64,000 nt of DNA from an uncultured Pelagibacteraceae bacterium (GTDB taxonomy: Bacteria; Pseudomonadota; Alphaproteobacteria; Pelagibacterales; Pelagibacteraceae), in NCBI GenBank assembly GCA_902524345.1, contig CABZCX010000004.1, positions 1 through 64,000 of the forward strand, read 5' to 3'. Below are positions 1 through 8,872 of the stretch, in pieces. Every line of letters starts with the position of its first letter. The first letter of the stretch is position 1. The translations under genes were made by a program, and so were the position numbers. Below the pieces are notes generated by a model that saw only the letters and a list, made by a program, of their open reading frames with translations, had not been told where the DNA came from and did not search any database.

Positions 1-1232
1 TTTCTGTAACTGAGGGAAAAAAATTTATCGTAGATCGAATTAATATTTATGGAAATAATATAACACAAGAAAATGTTATTAGAAATCAACTCTTAATTGA
101 TGAAGGTGATGAGTTTAATTCTATATTAGCCTCAAAATCTATTAACAACATTCAAGCTCTTAATATTTTTAAATCTGTAGATAGTAAGATTATTGATAAT
201 ACAGATAATAGTAAAATAATTGATATTACCATTGAGGAAAAAGCAACTGGTGAAATAATGGCAGGGGCCGGTGTTGGAACAGATGGAAACACATTAAGTT
301 TTGCTGTAAAGGAAAATAATTACCTTGGTCGCGGTATTGGTTTGAAGAGTGAATTAACTGTCTCAGACGAGACAATTAAAGGATTATTTAATGTTAATAA
401 TCCTAATTTTAGAAATTCTGATAAATCAATTAATTTAAACGTTCAGTCTTTAGAAACAGATAAATTAACAGACTCAGGTTATAAAACAAATAAAACTGGT
501 TTTGGTTTTGGAACTAATTTTGAATATCAGGATGATCTCTTCATTGGATTAGGACAAGATTCATATTATGAAAAAATTGAAACAAATAGCTCTGCTTCTG
601 CAAGACAAAAGTCTCAAGCAGGAAATTATTGGGATACTTTTTTAAATCTTGACTTAAATTATGATAAACGAAATCAAAAATTTAGACCAACCGATGGTTT
701 TAGAAGCGGTTATTCAGTTAATTTACCAATTATAAGTGAAAACAATTCTTTGATGAACACTTATGTTTTTACTTTTTATGATGAATTATACCAGGACAAT
801 GTAACGAAATTTTCTTTTTTTGCAAAAGCAGCAAATTCACTAACTAATGATAATATAAAATTGTCTGAAAGAATATATCTGCCCGGTAGTAGATTAAGAG
901 GATTTGTAAGCGGTGGTGTTGGTCCAAAAGATGGAAATGATTTTATTGGAGGAAATTATGCATCATCTGTAAATATCCAAACATCTATACCACAACTTTT
1001 ACCTAATATACAAAATATGGATGTTTCAATGTTTTTTGATGCTGGTAATGTTTGGGGCGTTGATTACGACTCCAGTTTAAATGATACAAATAAAATTAGA
1101 TCCTCAGTAGGTTTTGGAATAGATTGGTTTACATTAATTGGTCCATTAAGTGTTTCATTTTCTCATCCAATTAGTAAAGTTGATACTGATAAGACAGAGA
1201 CGTTTAAATTTAATTTAGGTACGACATTTTGA
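1..1232 (+). CDS. bamA: Outer membrane assembly factor BamA (5' end outside window)
   Basis: BamA folds and inserts beta-barrel proteins into the outer membrane. The frame is open from base 3, so the start lies upstream; 409 residues are visible. The first ~85 residues read as the end of the periplasmic POTRA region (VDRINIYGNN). The rest is the surface-antigen beta barrel. An RLRGF element near residue 298 matches the conserved RGF motif of loop L6, and the protein ends in phenylalanine (NLGTTF), the usual terminal signal of barrel proteins. The Skp-like chaperone gene overlaps its stop by 4 bases, and lipid A genes follow, the usual alphaproteobacterial order. Confidence 0.93.
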   Translation, partial: SVTEGKKFIVDRINIYGNNITQENVIRNQLLIDEGDEFNSILASKSINNIQALNIFKSVDSKIIDNTDNSKIIDITIEEKATGEIMAGAGVGTDGNTLSFAVKENNYLGRGIGLKSELTVSDETIKGLFNVNNPNFRNSDKSINLNVQSLETDKLTDSGYKTNKTGFGFGTNFEYQDDLFIGLGQDSYYEKIETNSSASARQKSQAGNYWDTFLNLDLNYDKRNQKFRPTDGFRSGYSVNLPIISENNSLMNTYVFTFYDELYQDNVTKFSFFAKAANSLTNDNIKLSERIYLPGSRLRGFVSGGVGPKDGNDFIGGNYASSVNIQTSIPQLLPNIQNMDVSMFFDAGNVWGVDYDSSLNDTNKIRSSVGFGIDWFTLIGPLSVSFSHPISKVDTDKTETFKFNLGTTF

Positions 1233-1741
1233 TCTTTAAAAAAAAAATTTTTTTAGTAATTATTTTTTTTTTATTAGGTGTAACAAATACCTGGTCCTCT
1301 GAAAAAATAGCATTTCTTGATGTTGAATTTATTATTAATAAATCTAAACCAGCTCTTTTAATAATAAAAAAGATAGAAAAAATCCGTGATCAAGAAACTG
1401 AAAAATTAATCAAAATTGAGAATAATTTAAAAAAGAAAAATGATGAAATAAATAAGACTAAAAATCTAATTTCAAAAGAGGAGCTAAATAAAAAAATTTC
1501 AAGTTTAAGAAATGAGGCAAAAGCATTTGAAGAATTAAAGAAAAAAACTATTAAAGATTTAAATATAAAAAGAAAAAAAGAACTCGATCAATTTTTAAAA
1601 CGTATTAACCCTTTAGTACAAGAATACATGAAAGAAAAATCGATTGACATTATTATAGATAAAAAGAATATATTTATGGCAAAATCTAATAATGATATAA
1701 CAGAGGATATTTTAGAGATTATTAATTCAAAGATTAAGTAA
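1229..1741 (+). CDS. skp: OmpH/Skp-family periplasmic chaperone
   Basis: Skp-type chaperones hold unfolded outer-membrane proteins in the periplasm on their way to BamA. The 170-residue product has an N-terminal signal peptide (hydrophobic stretch about residues 8-20, likely cleavage near residue 24, before EKIAFLD). A long charged coiled coil spans about residues 40-120, giving the tentacle arms typical of the family. The start is TTG, overlapping the bamA stop by 4 bases; no later start would keep the signal peptide. The assignment rests on the signal peptide, coiled coil and position after bamA; the primary sequence of this family is weakly conserved. Confidence 0.8.
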   Translation: MIFKKKIFLVIIFFLLGVTNTWSSEKIAFLDVEFIINKSKPALLIIKKIEKIRDQETEKLIKIENNLKKKNDEINKTKNLISKEELNKKISSLRNEAKAFEELKKKTIKDLNIKRKKELDQFLKRINPLVQEYMKEKSIDIIIDKKNIFMAKSNNDITEDILEIINSKIK

Positions 1742-2188
1742 ATGGATAAACTTAATAAAAAACAAATAGAAGAGTTATTACCTCATAGAGAACCTATGCT
1801 TTTAATAGATGAATTATACAATATAAAAAAATTAACATCAGCAACAGCAGTTCTAAATGTTAAAAAGGATAGTTTTTTTGTAAATGGTCATTTTCCAGGA
1901 CAACCTGTTATGCCAGGAGTGTTAATTGTAGAATCTTTTGGTCAAGCAGCTGCTGCGTTAACAGCCCATGGTTTAGATAAATCCACCTATGAAAATAAAT
2001 TAGTTTTTTTGATGAGTGTAGAAAAGGCTCGTTTTAGAAACCCTGTGATACCTGACTGTAAACTCGAATTAAAAATAGAAGCAGTTAGATCACATGGTCG
2101 AGTATGGAAATATAAAGGTGACGCCTTTGTAAATAATACTAAAGTTGCAGACGCAATATGGTCAGCTACTATTGTTGATAAGAAATAA
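1742..2188 (+). CDS. fabZ: 3-hydroxyacyl-ACP dehydratase FabZ
   Basis: FabZ dehydrates 3-hydroxyacyl-ACP in fatty acid elongation and competes with LpxA/LpxD for the same acyl-ACP pool. The 148-residue hot-dog protein has the catalytic histidine H50 in NGHFPGQPVMPG and the catalytic glutamate E64 in LIVESFGQ, both at standard spacing. It begins on the base after the preceding stop codon. In many proteobacteria the order is lpxD-fabZ-lpxA; here fabZ precedes lpxD, but the cluster content is unchanged. Confidence 0.96.
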   Translation: MDKLNKKQIEELLPHREPMLLIDELYNIKKLTSATAVLNVKKDSFFVNGHFPGQPVMPGVLIVESFGQAAAALTAHGLDKSTYENKLVFLMSVEKARFRNPVIPDCKLELKIEAVRSHGRVWKYKGDAFVNNTKVADAIWSATIVDKK

Positions 2189-2239
2189 TCAGCAATATTT
2201 CTTTACTATTAAAGTTACCTTGCTTTGATAAAAGCAATC

Positions 2240-3214
2240 ATGACCAATCCTTTCTTTTTAAATAAAGGTCCAATAAGTCTTTTAAAAGTTTATGAGTTAT
2301 TAGAAATTACTAATCAAAAAAAAAACGATTTTAATTTTTATAATATAAAAGATTTATATAGTGCTGATAAAGATACTATAACTTTCTTTCACTCAAAAAG
2401 ATATAAGGAAGCGGCAAAGTTAACTAAAGCATCATTTTGTTTAACTTCGGATTTATTGAAAAATTTTTTACCAAAGACTTGCGAACCTATCATTGTAGAC
2501 AATGTCCTTAATTCAGTTGCTAAAATTACTAAAGAATTCTATCCAAATTCAGTAGAAGATGAACTTGATAATAAAGTTTTAAGCATAGATAAAAGTGATT
2601 ATAAAAGTGTTAATCACGGTAAAAATGTTTTAATAGGAGCAAACGTCAAGATCGGTTCTAATTGCTCGATCGGACATAATTCAATAATTGAAAAAAATGT
2701 TCAAATCGGAGACAATTGTAAAATTGGTTCAAATACCATTATCAGAAATTCAATAATAAAAGATAATGTAAGTATTCTTGATAATTGTACCATTGGAAAA
2801 AAAGGTTTTGGATTTTTTCCTAATAAAAATAAAAATCTTAGATATCCACATATTGGAATTGTAATAATTAATGAAAACTGCGAAATTGGTTGTAGCGCAA
2901 CCATTGATCGTGGTTCAATGTCTAACACTGAAATTGGAAAAAATACATTTTTAGATAATCAAATACATATAGCCCATAACGTAAAAATAGGTGAGAATAC
3001 TATTATTGCTGGCCAAGTAGGTATAGCTGGAAGTTCAACAATTGGTAATAATGTTAGAATTGGAGGACAGGCTGGTATTTCTGGTCATTTAAAAATTGGT
3101 AACAATGTTGATATAGCAGGGGGTAGTGGAGTTATAAAAGATATACCAGATAACTCTAGGGTTATGGGATATCCAGCAAAAAATTTAAGAGAGTTTTTAA
3201 GAGAAAATAAATAA
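2240..3214 (+). CDS. lpxD: UDP-3-O-acylglucosamine N-acyltransferase LpxD
   Basis: LpxD adds the N-linked hydroxyacyl chain in the third step of lipid A synthesis. The C-terminal two thirds is a left-handed beta helix made of hexapeptide repeats ([30 protein letters not shown]). The catalytic histidine lies in the segment [13 protein letters not shown] placed the start at ATG 2240, because [14 protein letters not shown] matches the usual LpxD N-terminus; an in-frame TTG at 2225 would add five residues. With this start the protein is 324 residues. Its stop overlaps the lpxA start by 1 base. Confidence 0.94.
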   Translation: MTNPFFLNKGPISLLKVYELLEITNQKKNDFNFYNIKDLYSADKDTITFFHSKRYKEAAKLTKASFCLTSDLLKNFLPKTCEPIIVDNVLNSVAKITKEFYPNSVEDELDNKVLSIDKSDYKSVNHGKNVLIGANVKIGSNCSIGHNSIIEKNVQIGDNCKIGSNTIIRNSIIKDNVSILDNCTIGKKGFGFFPNKNKNLRYPHIGIVIINENCEIGCSATIDRGSMSNTEIGKNTFLDNQIHIAHNVKIGENTIIAGQVGIAGSSTIGNNVRIGGQAGISGHLKIGNNVDIAGGSGVIKDIPDNSRVMGYPAKNLREFLRENK

Positions 3215-3996
3215 TGATTCACGAAACTGCAACAATAGATCCAAAAGCGAAAATTTCTGCAAATGTTCGAATCGGTCCTTATTGCGTAATAGGACCAGAT
3301 GTTGAAATAGATGAGGAGGTAATTTTACAGTCTCATGTCCATGTTTTAGGTAAAACAAAAATTGGTAAAAGAAATAAGATTTATTCATTTGCTTCAATTG
3401 GAAATGAACCTCAAGATTTAAAATATAATGGTGAAGATACAAGACTTGAAATAGGTGATGCAAACAAAATTAGAGAATATGTAACAATTAATACTGGTAC
3501 AATTGGAGGAGGCGGTTTAACAAAAATTGGAAATAATTGTTTATTTATGGTTTCATCCCATGTGGCACACGATTGTATTGTTGAGGATAATGTTATATTA
3601 GCTAATAATGTACCTCTTGGTGGACATGCGCACATTGAACAAAATGTAATAATTGGAGGCAACTCAGCAGTTCAACAATTTACTAGAGTAGGTAAGTTTG
3701 CAATGATTGGTGGTATGTGTGGTGTAGTTAGAGATGTTATTCCTTATGCAATGGTTCATGGTAACAGAAGTATTCTTCAAGGACTAAACTTAATAGGATT
3801 AAGAAGAAAAAAGATACCGAATAAAGAAATTATTATGTTAACTGAAGCTTACAAAGAGATATTCAAAAGTGAAAATTTGACAGAGAATTTAAAAAATTTA
3901 AAATCCGAACTCAAAAAAAACAATTTGGTAAAAGATGTTGTCGAATTTTTAGAGAAAGATAAAAAAAGACCAATATGTACACCTTTTTCAAAATAA
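3214..3996 (+). CDS. lpxA: UDP-N-acetylglucosamine acyltransferase LpxA
   Basis: LpxA transfers a hydroxyacyl chain from ACP to UDP-GlcNAc, the first step of lipid A synthesis, in the cytoplasm. The 260-residue protein shows the N-terminal hexapeptide-repeat beta helix (IGPYCVIGPDVEI) and the SSHVAHDC segment. H119 there corresponds to the catalytic His125 of the E. coli enzyme. A helical C-terminal tail follows from about residue 195. Length is normal for the family. It sits between lpxD and lpxI with a 1-base overlap and a 1-base gap. Confidence 0.96.
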   Translation: MIHETATIDPKAKISANVRIGPYCVIGPDVEIDEEVILQSHVHVLGKTKIGKRNKIYSFASIGNEPQDLKYNGEDTRLEIGDANKIREYVTINTGTIGGGGLTKIGNNCLFMVSSHVAHDCIVEDNVILANNVPLGGHAHIEQNVIIGGNSAVQQFTRVGKFAMIGGMCGVVRDVIPYAMVHGNRSILQGLNLIGLRRKKIPNKEIIMLTEAYKEIFKSENLTENLKNLKSELKKNNLVKDVVEFLEKDKKRPICTPFSK

Positions 3997-3997
3997 A

Positions 3998-4783
3998 ATG
4001 TTTGGTTTATTTCTAGGCGATACTGATTTTTCAAAAATTGTTCTTAAAAAAGTAAAAAAATTAAATAAAAATTATTTTATAATTGATTTTTCAAAAAATA
4101 ATAGATTTTCAAAAGAAAAAAATTCTCACAGAATAAGTATTGGTAAATTTGGAAAAATTATAAATCTGATAAAAGAAAAAAAATCGAACAAAGTTCTTTT
4201 TGCAGGAAAAATTACAAAACCTAAATTTTCGTCTCTAAGACTAGATTTGAAAGGCATTTATTATATGCCAAGTGTTATAAAAGCTGCTAAATTAGGTGAT
4301 GCAGCCATTATAAAAGCTATAATTAAAATTCTTAATAATGAAAAAATTAAAGTTATAAGTTCAACTTATTTCAATCCTGAATTAAATGCCAAAAAAGGGA
4401 TTTTTACAAAGGTAAAACCCTCAATTAATGATAACAGATCGATTAACCAAGGAATAAGATTTTTAAATAAGTCTAATACTTTAGATCATGTTCAAGCATT
4501 AGTAGTAAAAGATAAAAAAGTTATTGCCAAGGAAGGCAGACAAGGTACAAAAAAAATGTTGTCAAAATTAAAAAAAGACTCAGGTGGCATTTTGATAAAA
4601 TTTCCAAAAAAAAGACAGGATTTAAGAATGGACTTGCCAACCATAGGACTTCAAACGCTTAAAGACTGCAAAAAATACGGACTGAAAGGTATAGTTATGA
4701 AATCTAAAAAAAATATTTTTTTAGATAAAATTCAATGCATTAAATTTGCTAATAAAAGCAAAATTTTTATTTCAGTAAGATGA
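3998..4783 (+). CDS. lpxI: UDP-2,3-diacylglucosamine pyrophosphatase LpxI
   Basis: LpxI hydrolyses UDP-2,3-diacylglucosamine to lipid X, the step done by the unrelated LpxH in gamma- and betaproteobacteria. The 261-residue product matches the DUF1009/LpxI layout: an N-terminal domain with the GKFGKIINLIKEK and LFAGKITKPKF segments, then a C-terminal catalytic half with DHVQALVVKDKKVIAKEGRQGT and MDLPTIGLQTL. The position between lpxA and lpxB is the standard alphaproteobacterial one. The stop overlaps the lpxB start by 4 bases. A PlcP-like phosphoesterase at 39920 should therefore not be taken as the LpxH of this cell. Confidence 0.9.
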   Translation: MFGLFLGDTDFSKIVLKKVKKLNKNYFIIDFSKNNRFSKEKNSHRISIGKFGKIINLIKEKKSNKVLFAGKITKPKFSSLRLDLKGIYYMPSVIKAAKLGDAAIIKAIIKILNNEKIKVISSTYFNPELNAKKGIFTKVKPSINDNRSINQGIRFLNKSNTLDHVQALVVKDKKVIAKEGRQGTKKMLSKLKKDSGGILIKFPKKRQDLRMDLPTIGLQTLKDCKKYGLKGIVMKSKKNIFLDKIQCIKFANKSKIFISVR

Positions 4784-5916
4784 AAAAAATATTTGTATTA
4801 ACGGGTGAACCATCTGGTGATAAACTTGCATCAACTGCTATTTCCAAAATTCAAAAAGACGACAATAATATTGAATATTTATCTGTGGGCGGTGTAAATT
4901 TAGAGAAGATTGGTATTAAATCTATTTTCGAATTGAAAGAAATTACTTATTTAGGTTTTACGAGTGTTTTATTAAATATCTTCAAAATTAGAAAAAGGAT
5001 TAACCAAACGGTAGATGAAATATTAAAATTTGAACCTGACATTTTATTTAGTGTTGACAGTCCTGATTTTACACTAAGAGTTGCTGAAATAGTAAAAAAA
5101 AGAAATCCTAAAATAAAAACAATTCATTATGTGGCACCGCAAGTATGGATTTGGAGAAAAAACAGAGTTAAAAAGATAAAAAAATTTATTGACCATATAC
5201 TTTTATTATTTGATTTTGAAAAAAAATACTTTGATGATGAAAATGTAAAAAACACCTTTGTTGGTCACCCATTAATTGAAAATAAAGATCTAAAAAAGAC
5301 AGATATTAACAATTTTGTTTCCAAAGATAAAAAAATAATATCAATTTTTGCTGGTAGTAGAAATTCAGAAACAAATGTTCTTTTACCTATATTAGTTCAA
5401 TTTATTATTTTGATGAACAAAAAAGATCCTAATTATAATTTTGTATTTCACGCAACAGATGAAAATAAAAAACAAATAATTGATTACATTAAAGTTAAAA
5501 ACATAGAAAATATTGATGTGGTTTCAGATGAAAATTTGAAAAGAGAGATATTATCGAACTCTATTTTTGCTGTATGTAAATCTGGAACTGTATCTTTACA
5601 AGTTTGTGATGCGAATGTTCCTTCAATAATTATTTATAAATTAAACTTTATAAATTTTATGATTTTTAAATTATTGGTTAATGTAAAATTTGCTAACATA
5701 ATAAATATTATTAATAATAGAGAAGTTATTCCTGAATTGCTTCAAAATGAATGTAATGCTAAAGAAATTTATAATTCAGTTATTTATATGCTAAAAAATC
5801 CAGGTATTAGAAAAAAACAATTGGAAGATTGCAATCAAACTTTAAAGGGTATTAGATCTAAAACCTCATCATCGAGTGAGGTAGCCTCAATTTTGAGAAA
5901 TAGTCTTATTAGTTAA
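4780..5916 (+). CDS. lpxB: Lipid-A-disaccharide synthase LpxB
   Basis: LpxB joins lipid X and UDP-diacylglucosamine into the lipid A disaccharide at the inner membrane. The 378-residue protein begins with the diagnostic TGEPSGDKLAS and contains SVDSPDFTLRVA, HYVAPQVWIWRKNR and FVGHPLIE, all hallmark LpxB motifs (GT19 family). The start overlaps the lpxI stop (ATGA). The last 30 bases overlap the convergent end of gltX, so the two genes share 3' coding sequence and there is no room for a separate terminator. It closes the bamA-lpxB operon. Confidence 0.95.
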   Translation: MKKIFVLTGEPSGDKLASTAISKIQKDDNNIEYLSVGGVNLEKIGIKSIFELKEITYLGFTSVLLNIFKIRKRINQTVDEILKFEPDILFSVDSPDFTLRVAEIVKKRNPKIKTIHYVAPQVWIWRKNRVKKIKKFIDHILLLFDFEKKYFDDENVKNTFVGHPLIENKDLKKTDINNFVSKDKKIISIFAGSRNSETNVLLPILVQFIILMNKKDPNYNFVFHATDENKKQIIDYIKVKNIENIDVVSDENLKREILSNSIFAVCKSGTVSLQVCDANVPSIIIYKLNFINFMIFKLLVNVKFANIINIINNREVIPELLQNECNAKEIYNSVIYMLKNPGIRKKQLEDCNQTLKGIRSKTSSSSEVASILRNSLIS

Positions 5917-7293
5917 TCTTTTTTCGACTTCTTCTTTACCTAAAGATACAATTATATCATAAATACCAGGCCCAAATTTTGAACCTGTTAATGCTATTCT
6001 TAAAGGTTGACCAACACCTTTAAAATTTGTGTTATTAGATTTTATTAGTTCTTGAACAACTGGTTCTAAATCTTCTCTTCTAAATTCCTTTATTTTATTA
6101 ATTTTTTCATTAAATTCGGATATTATCTTTTTAGCTTTATCATCAATTAATTTAAGGTCTTCTTTATTAAAATTAACATCTTCATTAAGTATATATTTGC
6201 TATTGTTGAATATATCCTCAAGTGTTTTAGCTTTATTTTTAAGAAATGATAAAGATTTTTTAATCTTATCATTTTTCTCTGCTTTAATTTTACTTTTAAA
6301 GATCTCACAGTAATTTACGAATTGACTAAAAAGATCATTTTCATCAATATTTTTAATATAATGTTCATTCATAGATAGAATTCTACTCATATCTAATTTT
6401 GATGGAGATTTGCCGATACCTTTTAAATTAAAATACTTAATGCTTTCATCTAATGTAAAAATTTCCTTATCTTCAAAAGACCATCCTAACCTGAGCAAGT
6501 AATTTCTTAAAGCATCAGGTATTATGCCAATTTTAGAATAGTCCTCTAAAGTTGAGGCTTTATCTCTTTTTGATAGTTTTTTTCCCTCTATTGTATGTAT
6601 TAGTGGTATATGCGCAAATGATGGTAAATCCCAACCCATTGCCTCATAAATCTGAATTTGTTTAAATGTGTTTATCTTATGATCGTCTCCCCTGATTATG
6701 TGAGTCATATTCATTTGATGATCGTCAACAGATGCAGATAAGTTATAAGTTGGTGTTCCATCATTTCGTAATATTACAAAATCCTCAATTGTATTATTTT
6801 CTATTTCTACCTCACCTTGCACCAAGTCTTTTAAGACAGATTTTCCTGTAATTTTACTTTTAAATCTGATTACAGGTTTTATATAATTTGGTGCTTCACT
6901 CTCATTCTTATCTCTCCATTTTCTATCATAGACATACGGAATTTTTTTTTGTTTAGCTCTCTTTTTTTGTTCTTCTATTTCTTCATTTGAGCAGTAACAC
7001 TTGTATGCATTTCCTCTATTTAATAGCTCATTAGCTACTTTTATGTGATTATCAATTTTTTGAGATTGTATATATTCTTGTCCATCATGATTAATGCCTA
7101 TCCATTGAAGAGACTTTATTATTTGTTTCTTGTATTCTTCTTTTGATCTTTCCTTATCTGTATCCTCAATTCTTAAGTAAAAATTACCTTTCTGATTTTT
7201 TGAATAAAGCCAATTAAATAGAGCTGTTCTTACTCCACCAATATGCAAAGGCCCAGTAGGAGACGGAGCAAATCTAGTTGCTACTTTTTTCAT
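5887..7293 (-). CDS. gltX: Glutamyl-tRNA synthetase
   Basis: Charges tRNA-Glu with glutamate in the cytoplasm. The 468-residue class I synthetase shows the HIGH-type signature in PSPTGPLHIGGVRTAL near residues 10-25 and the KMSKS-type loop as KKLSKRDK near residues 238-245. A CYCSNEEIEEQKKRAK segment lies where GltX carries its zinc-binding or connecting insertion. The C-terminal anticodon-binding domain is lysine-rich. It lies 22 bases downstream of lexA on the same strand and probably shares its transcript. The alphaproteobacterial comEC gene often found between lexA and gltX is absent. Confidence 0.96.
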   Translation of the reverse strand: MKKVATRFAPSPTGPLHIGGVRTALFNWLYSKNQKGNFYLRIEDTDKERSKEEYKKQIIKSLQWIGINHDGQEYIQSQKIDNHIKVANELLNRGNAYKCYCSNEEIEEQKKRAKQKKIPYVYDRKWRDKNESEAPNYIKPVIRFKSKITGKSVLKDLVQGEVEIENNTIEDFVILRNDGTPTYNLSASVDDHQMNMTHIIRGDDHKINTFKQIQIYEAMGWDLPSFAHIPLIHTIEGKKLSKRDKASTLEDYSKIGIIPDALRNYLLRLGWSFEDKEIFTLDESIKYFNLKGIGKSPSKLDMSRILSMNEHYIKNIDENDLFSQFVNYCEIFKSKIKAEKNDKIKKSLSFLKNKAKTLEDIFNNSKYILNEDVNFNKEDLKLIDDKAKKIISEFNEKINKIKEFRREDLEPVVQELIKSNNTNFKGVGQPLRIALTGSKFGPGIYDIIVSLGKEEVEKRLTNKTISQN

Positions 7294-7315
7294 TAAAATG
7301 GTTTAGACTATTTTT

Positions 7316-7993
7316 TTAGAAGTTTCTATATAAAGATACCAAAACTCCCTGAACTTTTACTCTATCAGGTCCGAAAATTTTAGTTTCGTAATTTCTGTTA
7401 GCACTTTCTAATGCTATAACTTTACCTTTTTTTCGAATTCTTTTTAGCATTGCTTCATGCTCATCTATCAATGCTACAACTATTTTTCCATTATCAGCTG
7501 TATCTGTTCTTTTAATTATCACAGTATCTCCCTCGTGGATACCAGCTTCAATCATAGAATCACCTTGAACTTTTAAGCCAAAATAATCACCATTTTTTTC
7601 CAAATTGGTTGGTAATGGTATTCTTGAGACTTCATTTTGTATTGCTTCAACTGGAGTACCGGCTGCTATTTTACCTAAAACAGGTACTTCTGTATCATCG
7701 GATAATGGGTTCTCCTCATCTAATCCACCTTTTATTACACTTGGAGAAAAATTATTATAAATATCATTAGCTGAAGCTGTTTCTGGCAATTTAATTACCT
7801 CTAATGCTCTAGCTTTATGCGCTAGTCTCTTTATAAAACCTCTTTCCTCTAAAGCACTAATAAGTCTATGAATACCAGATTTAGATTTCAGATTAAGAGA
7901 GTGTTTCATTTCCTCATAAGAAGGGGATACACCAGAGCTTCTCAACTTCTTGTTGATAAATAAAAGTAAGTTTTTCTGTTTTTTTGTAAGCAT
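7316..7993 (-). CDS. lexA: LexA repressor, SOS regulator
   Basis: LexA represses DNA-damage genes and self-cleaves when RecA is activated. In 225 residues it has an N-terminal winged helix (about 1-65), a linker, and a C-terminal S24 peptidase domain. The cleavage site is A111-G112 in KIAAGTP. The catalytic serine is S146 in QGDSMI and the lysine is K184 in AMLKRI, so the autoproteolytic machinery is intact. A perfect alphaproteobacterial SOS box lies 25 bases upstream of the start (8018-8032), so autorepression is expected. gltX follows after 22 bases. Confidence 0.96.
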   Translation of the reverse strand: MLTKKQKNLLLFINKKLRSSGVSPSYEEMKHSLNLKSKSGIHRLISALEERGFIKRLAHKARALEVIKLPETASANDIYNNFSPSVIKGGLDEENPLSDDTEVPVLGKIAAGTPVEAIQNEVSRIPLPTNLEKNGDYFGLKVQGDSMIEAGIHEGDTVIIKRTDTADNGKIVVALIDEHEAMLKRIRKKGKVIALESANRNYETKIFGPDRVKVQGVLVSLYRNF

Positions 7994-8017
7994 AAGAACA
8001 AATATCGTACAAACAAT

Positions 8018-8032
8018 GTTCTATAAAAGTTC
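8018..8032 (-). promoter_or_regulatory. LexA (SOS) box upstream of lexA
   Basis: The sequence is GTTC, seven bases, GTTC, read on the plus strand. This is exactly the direct-repeat SOS box known for Alphaproteobacteria (GTTC-N7-GTTC), rather than the CTGT-N8-ACAG palindrome of enterics. It ends 25 bases before the lexA start codon, where it would block lexA transcription. The match is seen directly; the function is inferred from the family. Confidence 0.85.
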
Positions 8033-8080
8033 TCATGAATTAACAACAGTTAAAAAACCTTTAAAATAGGGATATTTTGA

Positions 8081-8872
8081 CTAAAGAACAGAAAAAATAG
8101 GGTTATTTTCAAGATCTTTCAAGAGTGATTCACCTATCAGAAATGTTTTAATAGAAGTTTTGTTAGAGAGTTCCAAAAGTTCATCTTTTGTTTTAATTCC
8201 ACTTTCAGAAATTAAAGGACCTGTATGACTAACTAATACATCATGAATATCAAAAGTTGTATTGATATCAGTTTTTAGTGTTTTTAAGTTTCTATTGTTT
8301 ATTCCTATTAAGGCATCCTTAAATCTAAGAGCCTGTTTTGCTTCATCTACAGTGTGAACCTCAACAATAACAGACATATCTAATTTTAAAGCTTCTTCAT
8401 ACAATTCATTCGCAAGTTTATCAGAAACACCAGCAAGGATTATTAGTATAGCATCAGCGCCGTAACTTTTAGCAAGAGGTATTTGAAATTTATCTACAAA
8501 AAAATCTTTACAAAGAATTGGTAGATCGATTTTTTGTTTAATTTTGCTTATATGCATTAAATTTCCTAAAAAAAAATCTTCTTCAGTTAAAACAGATAAA
8601 CAAGTTGCTTTATTATCGTTATATATATTTGCTATTTTAACAGGATCATAATCTTTAATAATTACACCTGCAGATGGACTAGCTTTTTTAATTTCAGCAA
8701 TGATAGAAAATTTTTTTTCTTTAATATTATTTTCGATTTTCTTTTTAAAATTGATAAATATTCTGTCAGAATTAATTAATTCATCTAATGATTCAAGAGA
8801 AATAGTTTTTTTTAGATTTTCTATTTTTTCACTTTTCTTTTGAATTATCTTTTTAAGAATATTTTCAGCCAT
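8081..8872 (-). CDS. trpC: Indole-3-glycerol phosphate synthase TrpC
   Basis: TrpC closes the indole ring in tryptophan synthesis. The TIM-barrel protein has the expected IIAEIKKASPSAG motif at strand 1, DLPILCKDFFVDKFQI, EVHTVDEA, IGINNRNLKTLKTD and the phosphate-binding SESGIKT and FLIGESLL. I start it at ATG 8872 (MAENILKKIIQKK), giving 263 residues, the normal length. The frame is open further upstream, but the extra 31 residues lie wholly inside trpD and do not resemble TrpC. It overlaps trpD by 8 bases and is the last gene of the ppiD-trpEGDC operon. Confidence 0.94.
   Translation of the reverse strand: MAENILKKIIQKKSEKIENLKKTISLESLDELINSDRIFINFKKKIENNIKEKKFSIIAEIKKASPSAGVIIKDYDPVKIANIYNDNKATCLSVLTEEDFFLGNLMHISKIKQKIDLPILCKDFFVDKFQIPLAKSYGADAILIILAGVSDKLANELYEEALKLDMSVIVEVHTVDEAKQALRFKDALIGINNRNLKTLKTDINTTFDIHDVLVSHTGPLISESGIKTKDELLELSNKTSIKTFLIGESLLKDLENNPIFSVL

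Noticed and set aside
2225..2239. TTG start for lpxD five codons upstream
   Set aside because: [11 protein letters not shown] at ATG 2240 matches LpxD N-termini better, and no ribosome-binding site favours the TTG.
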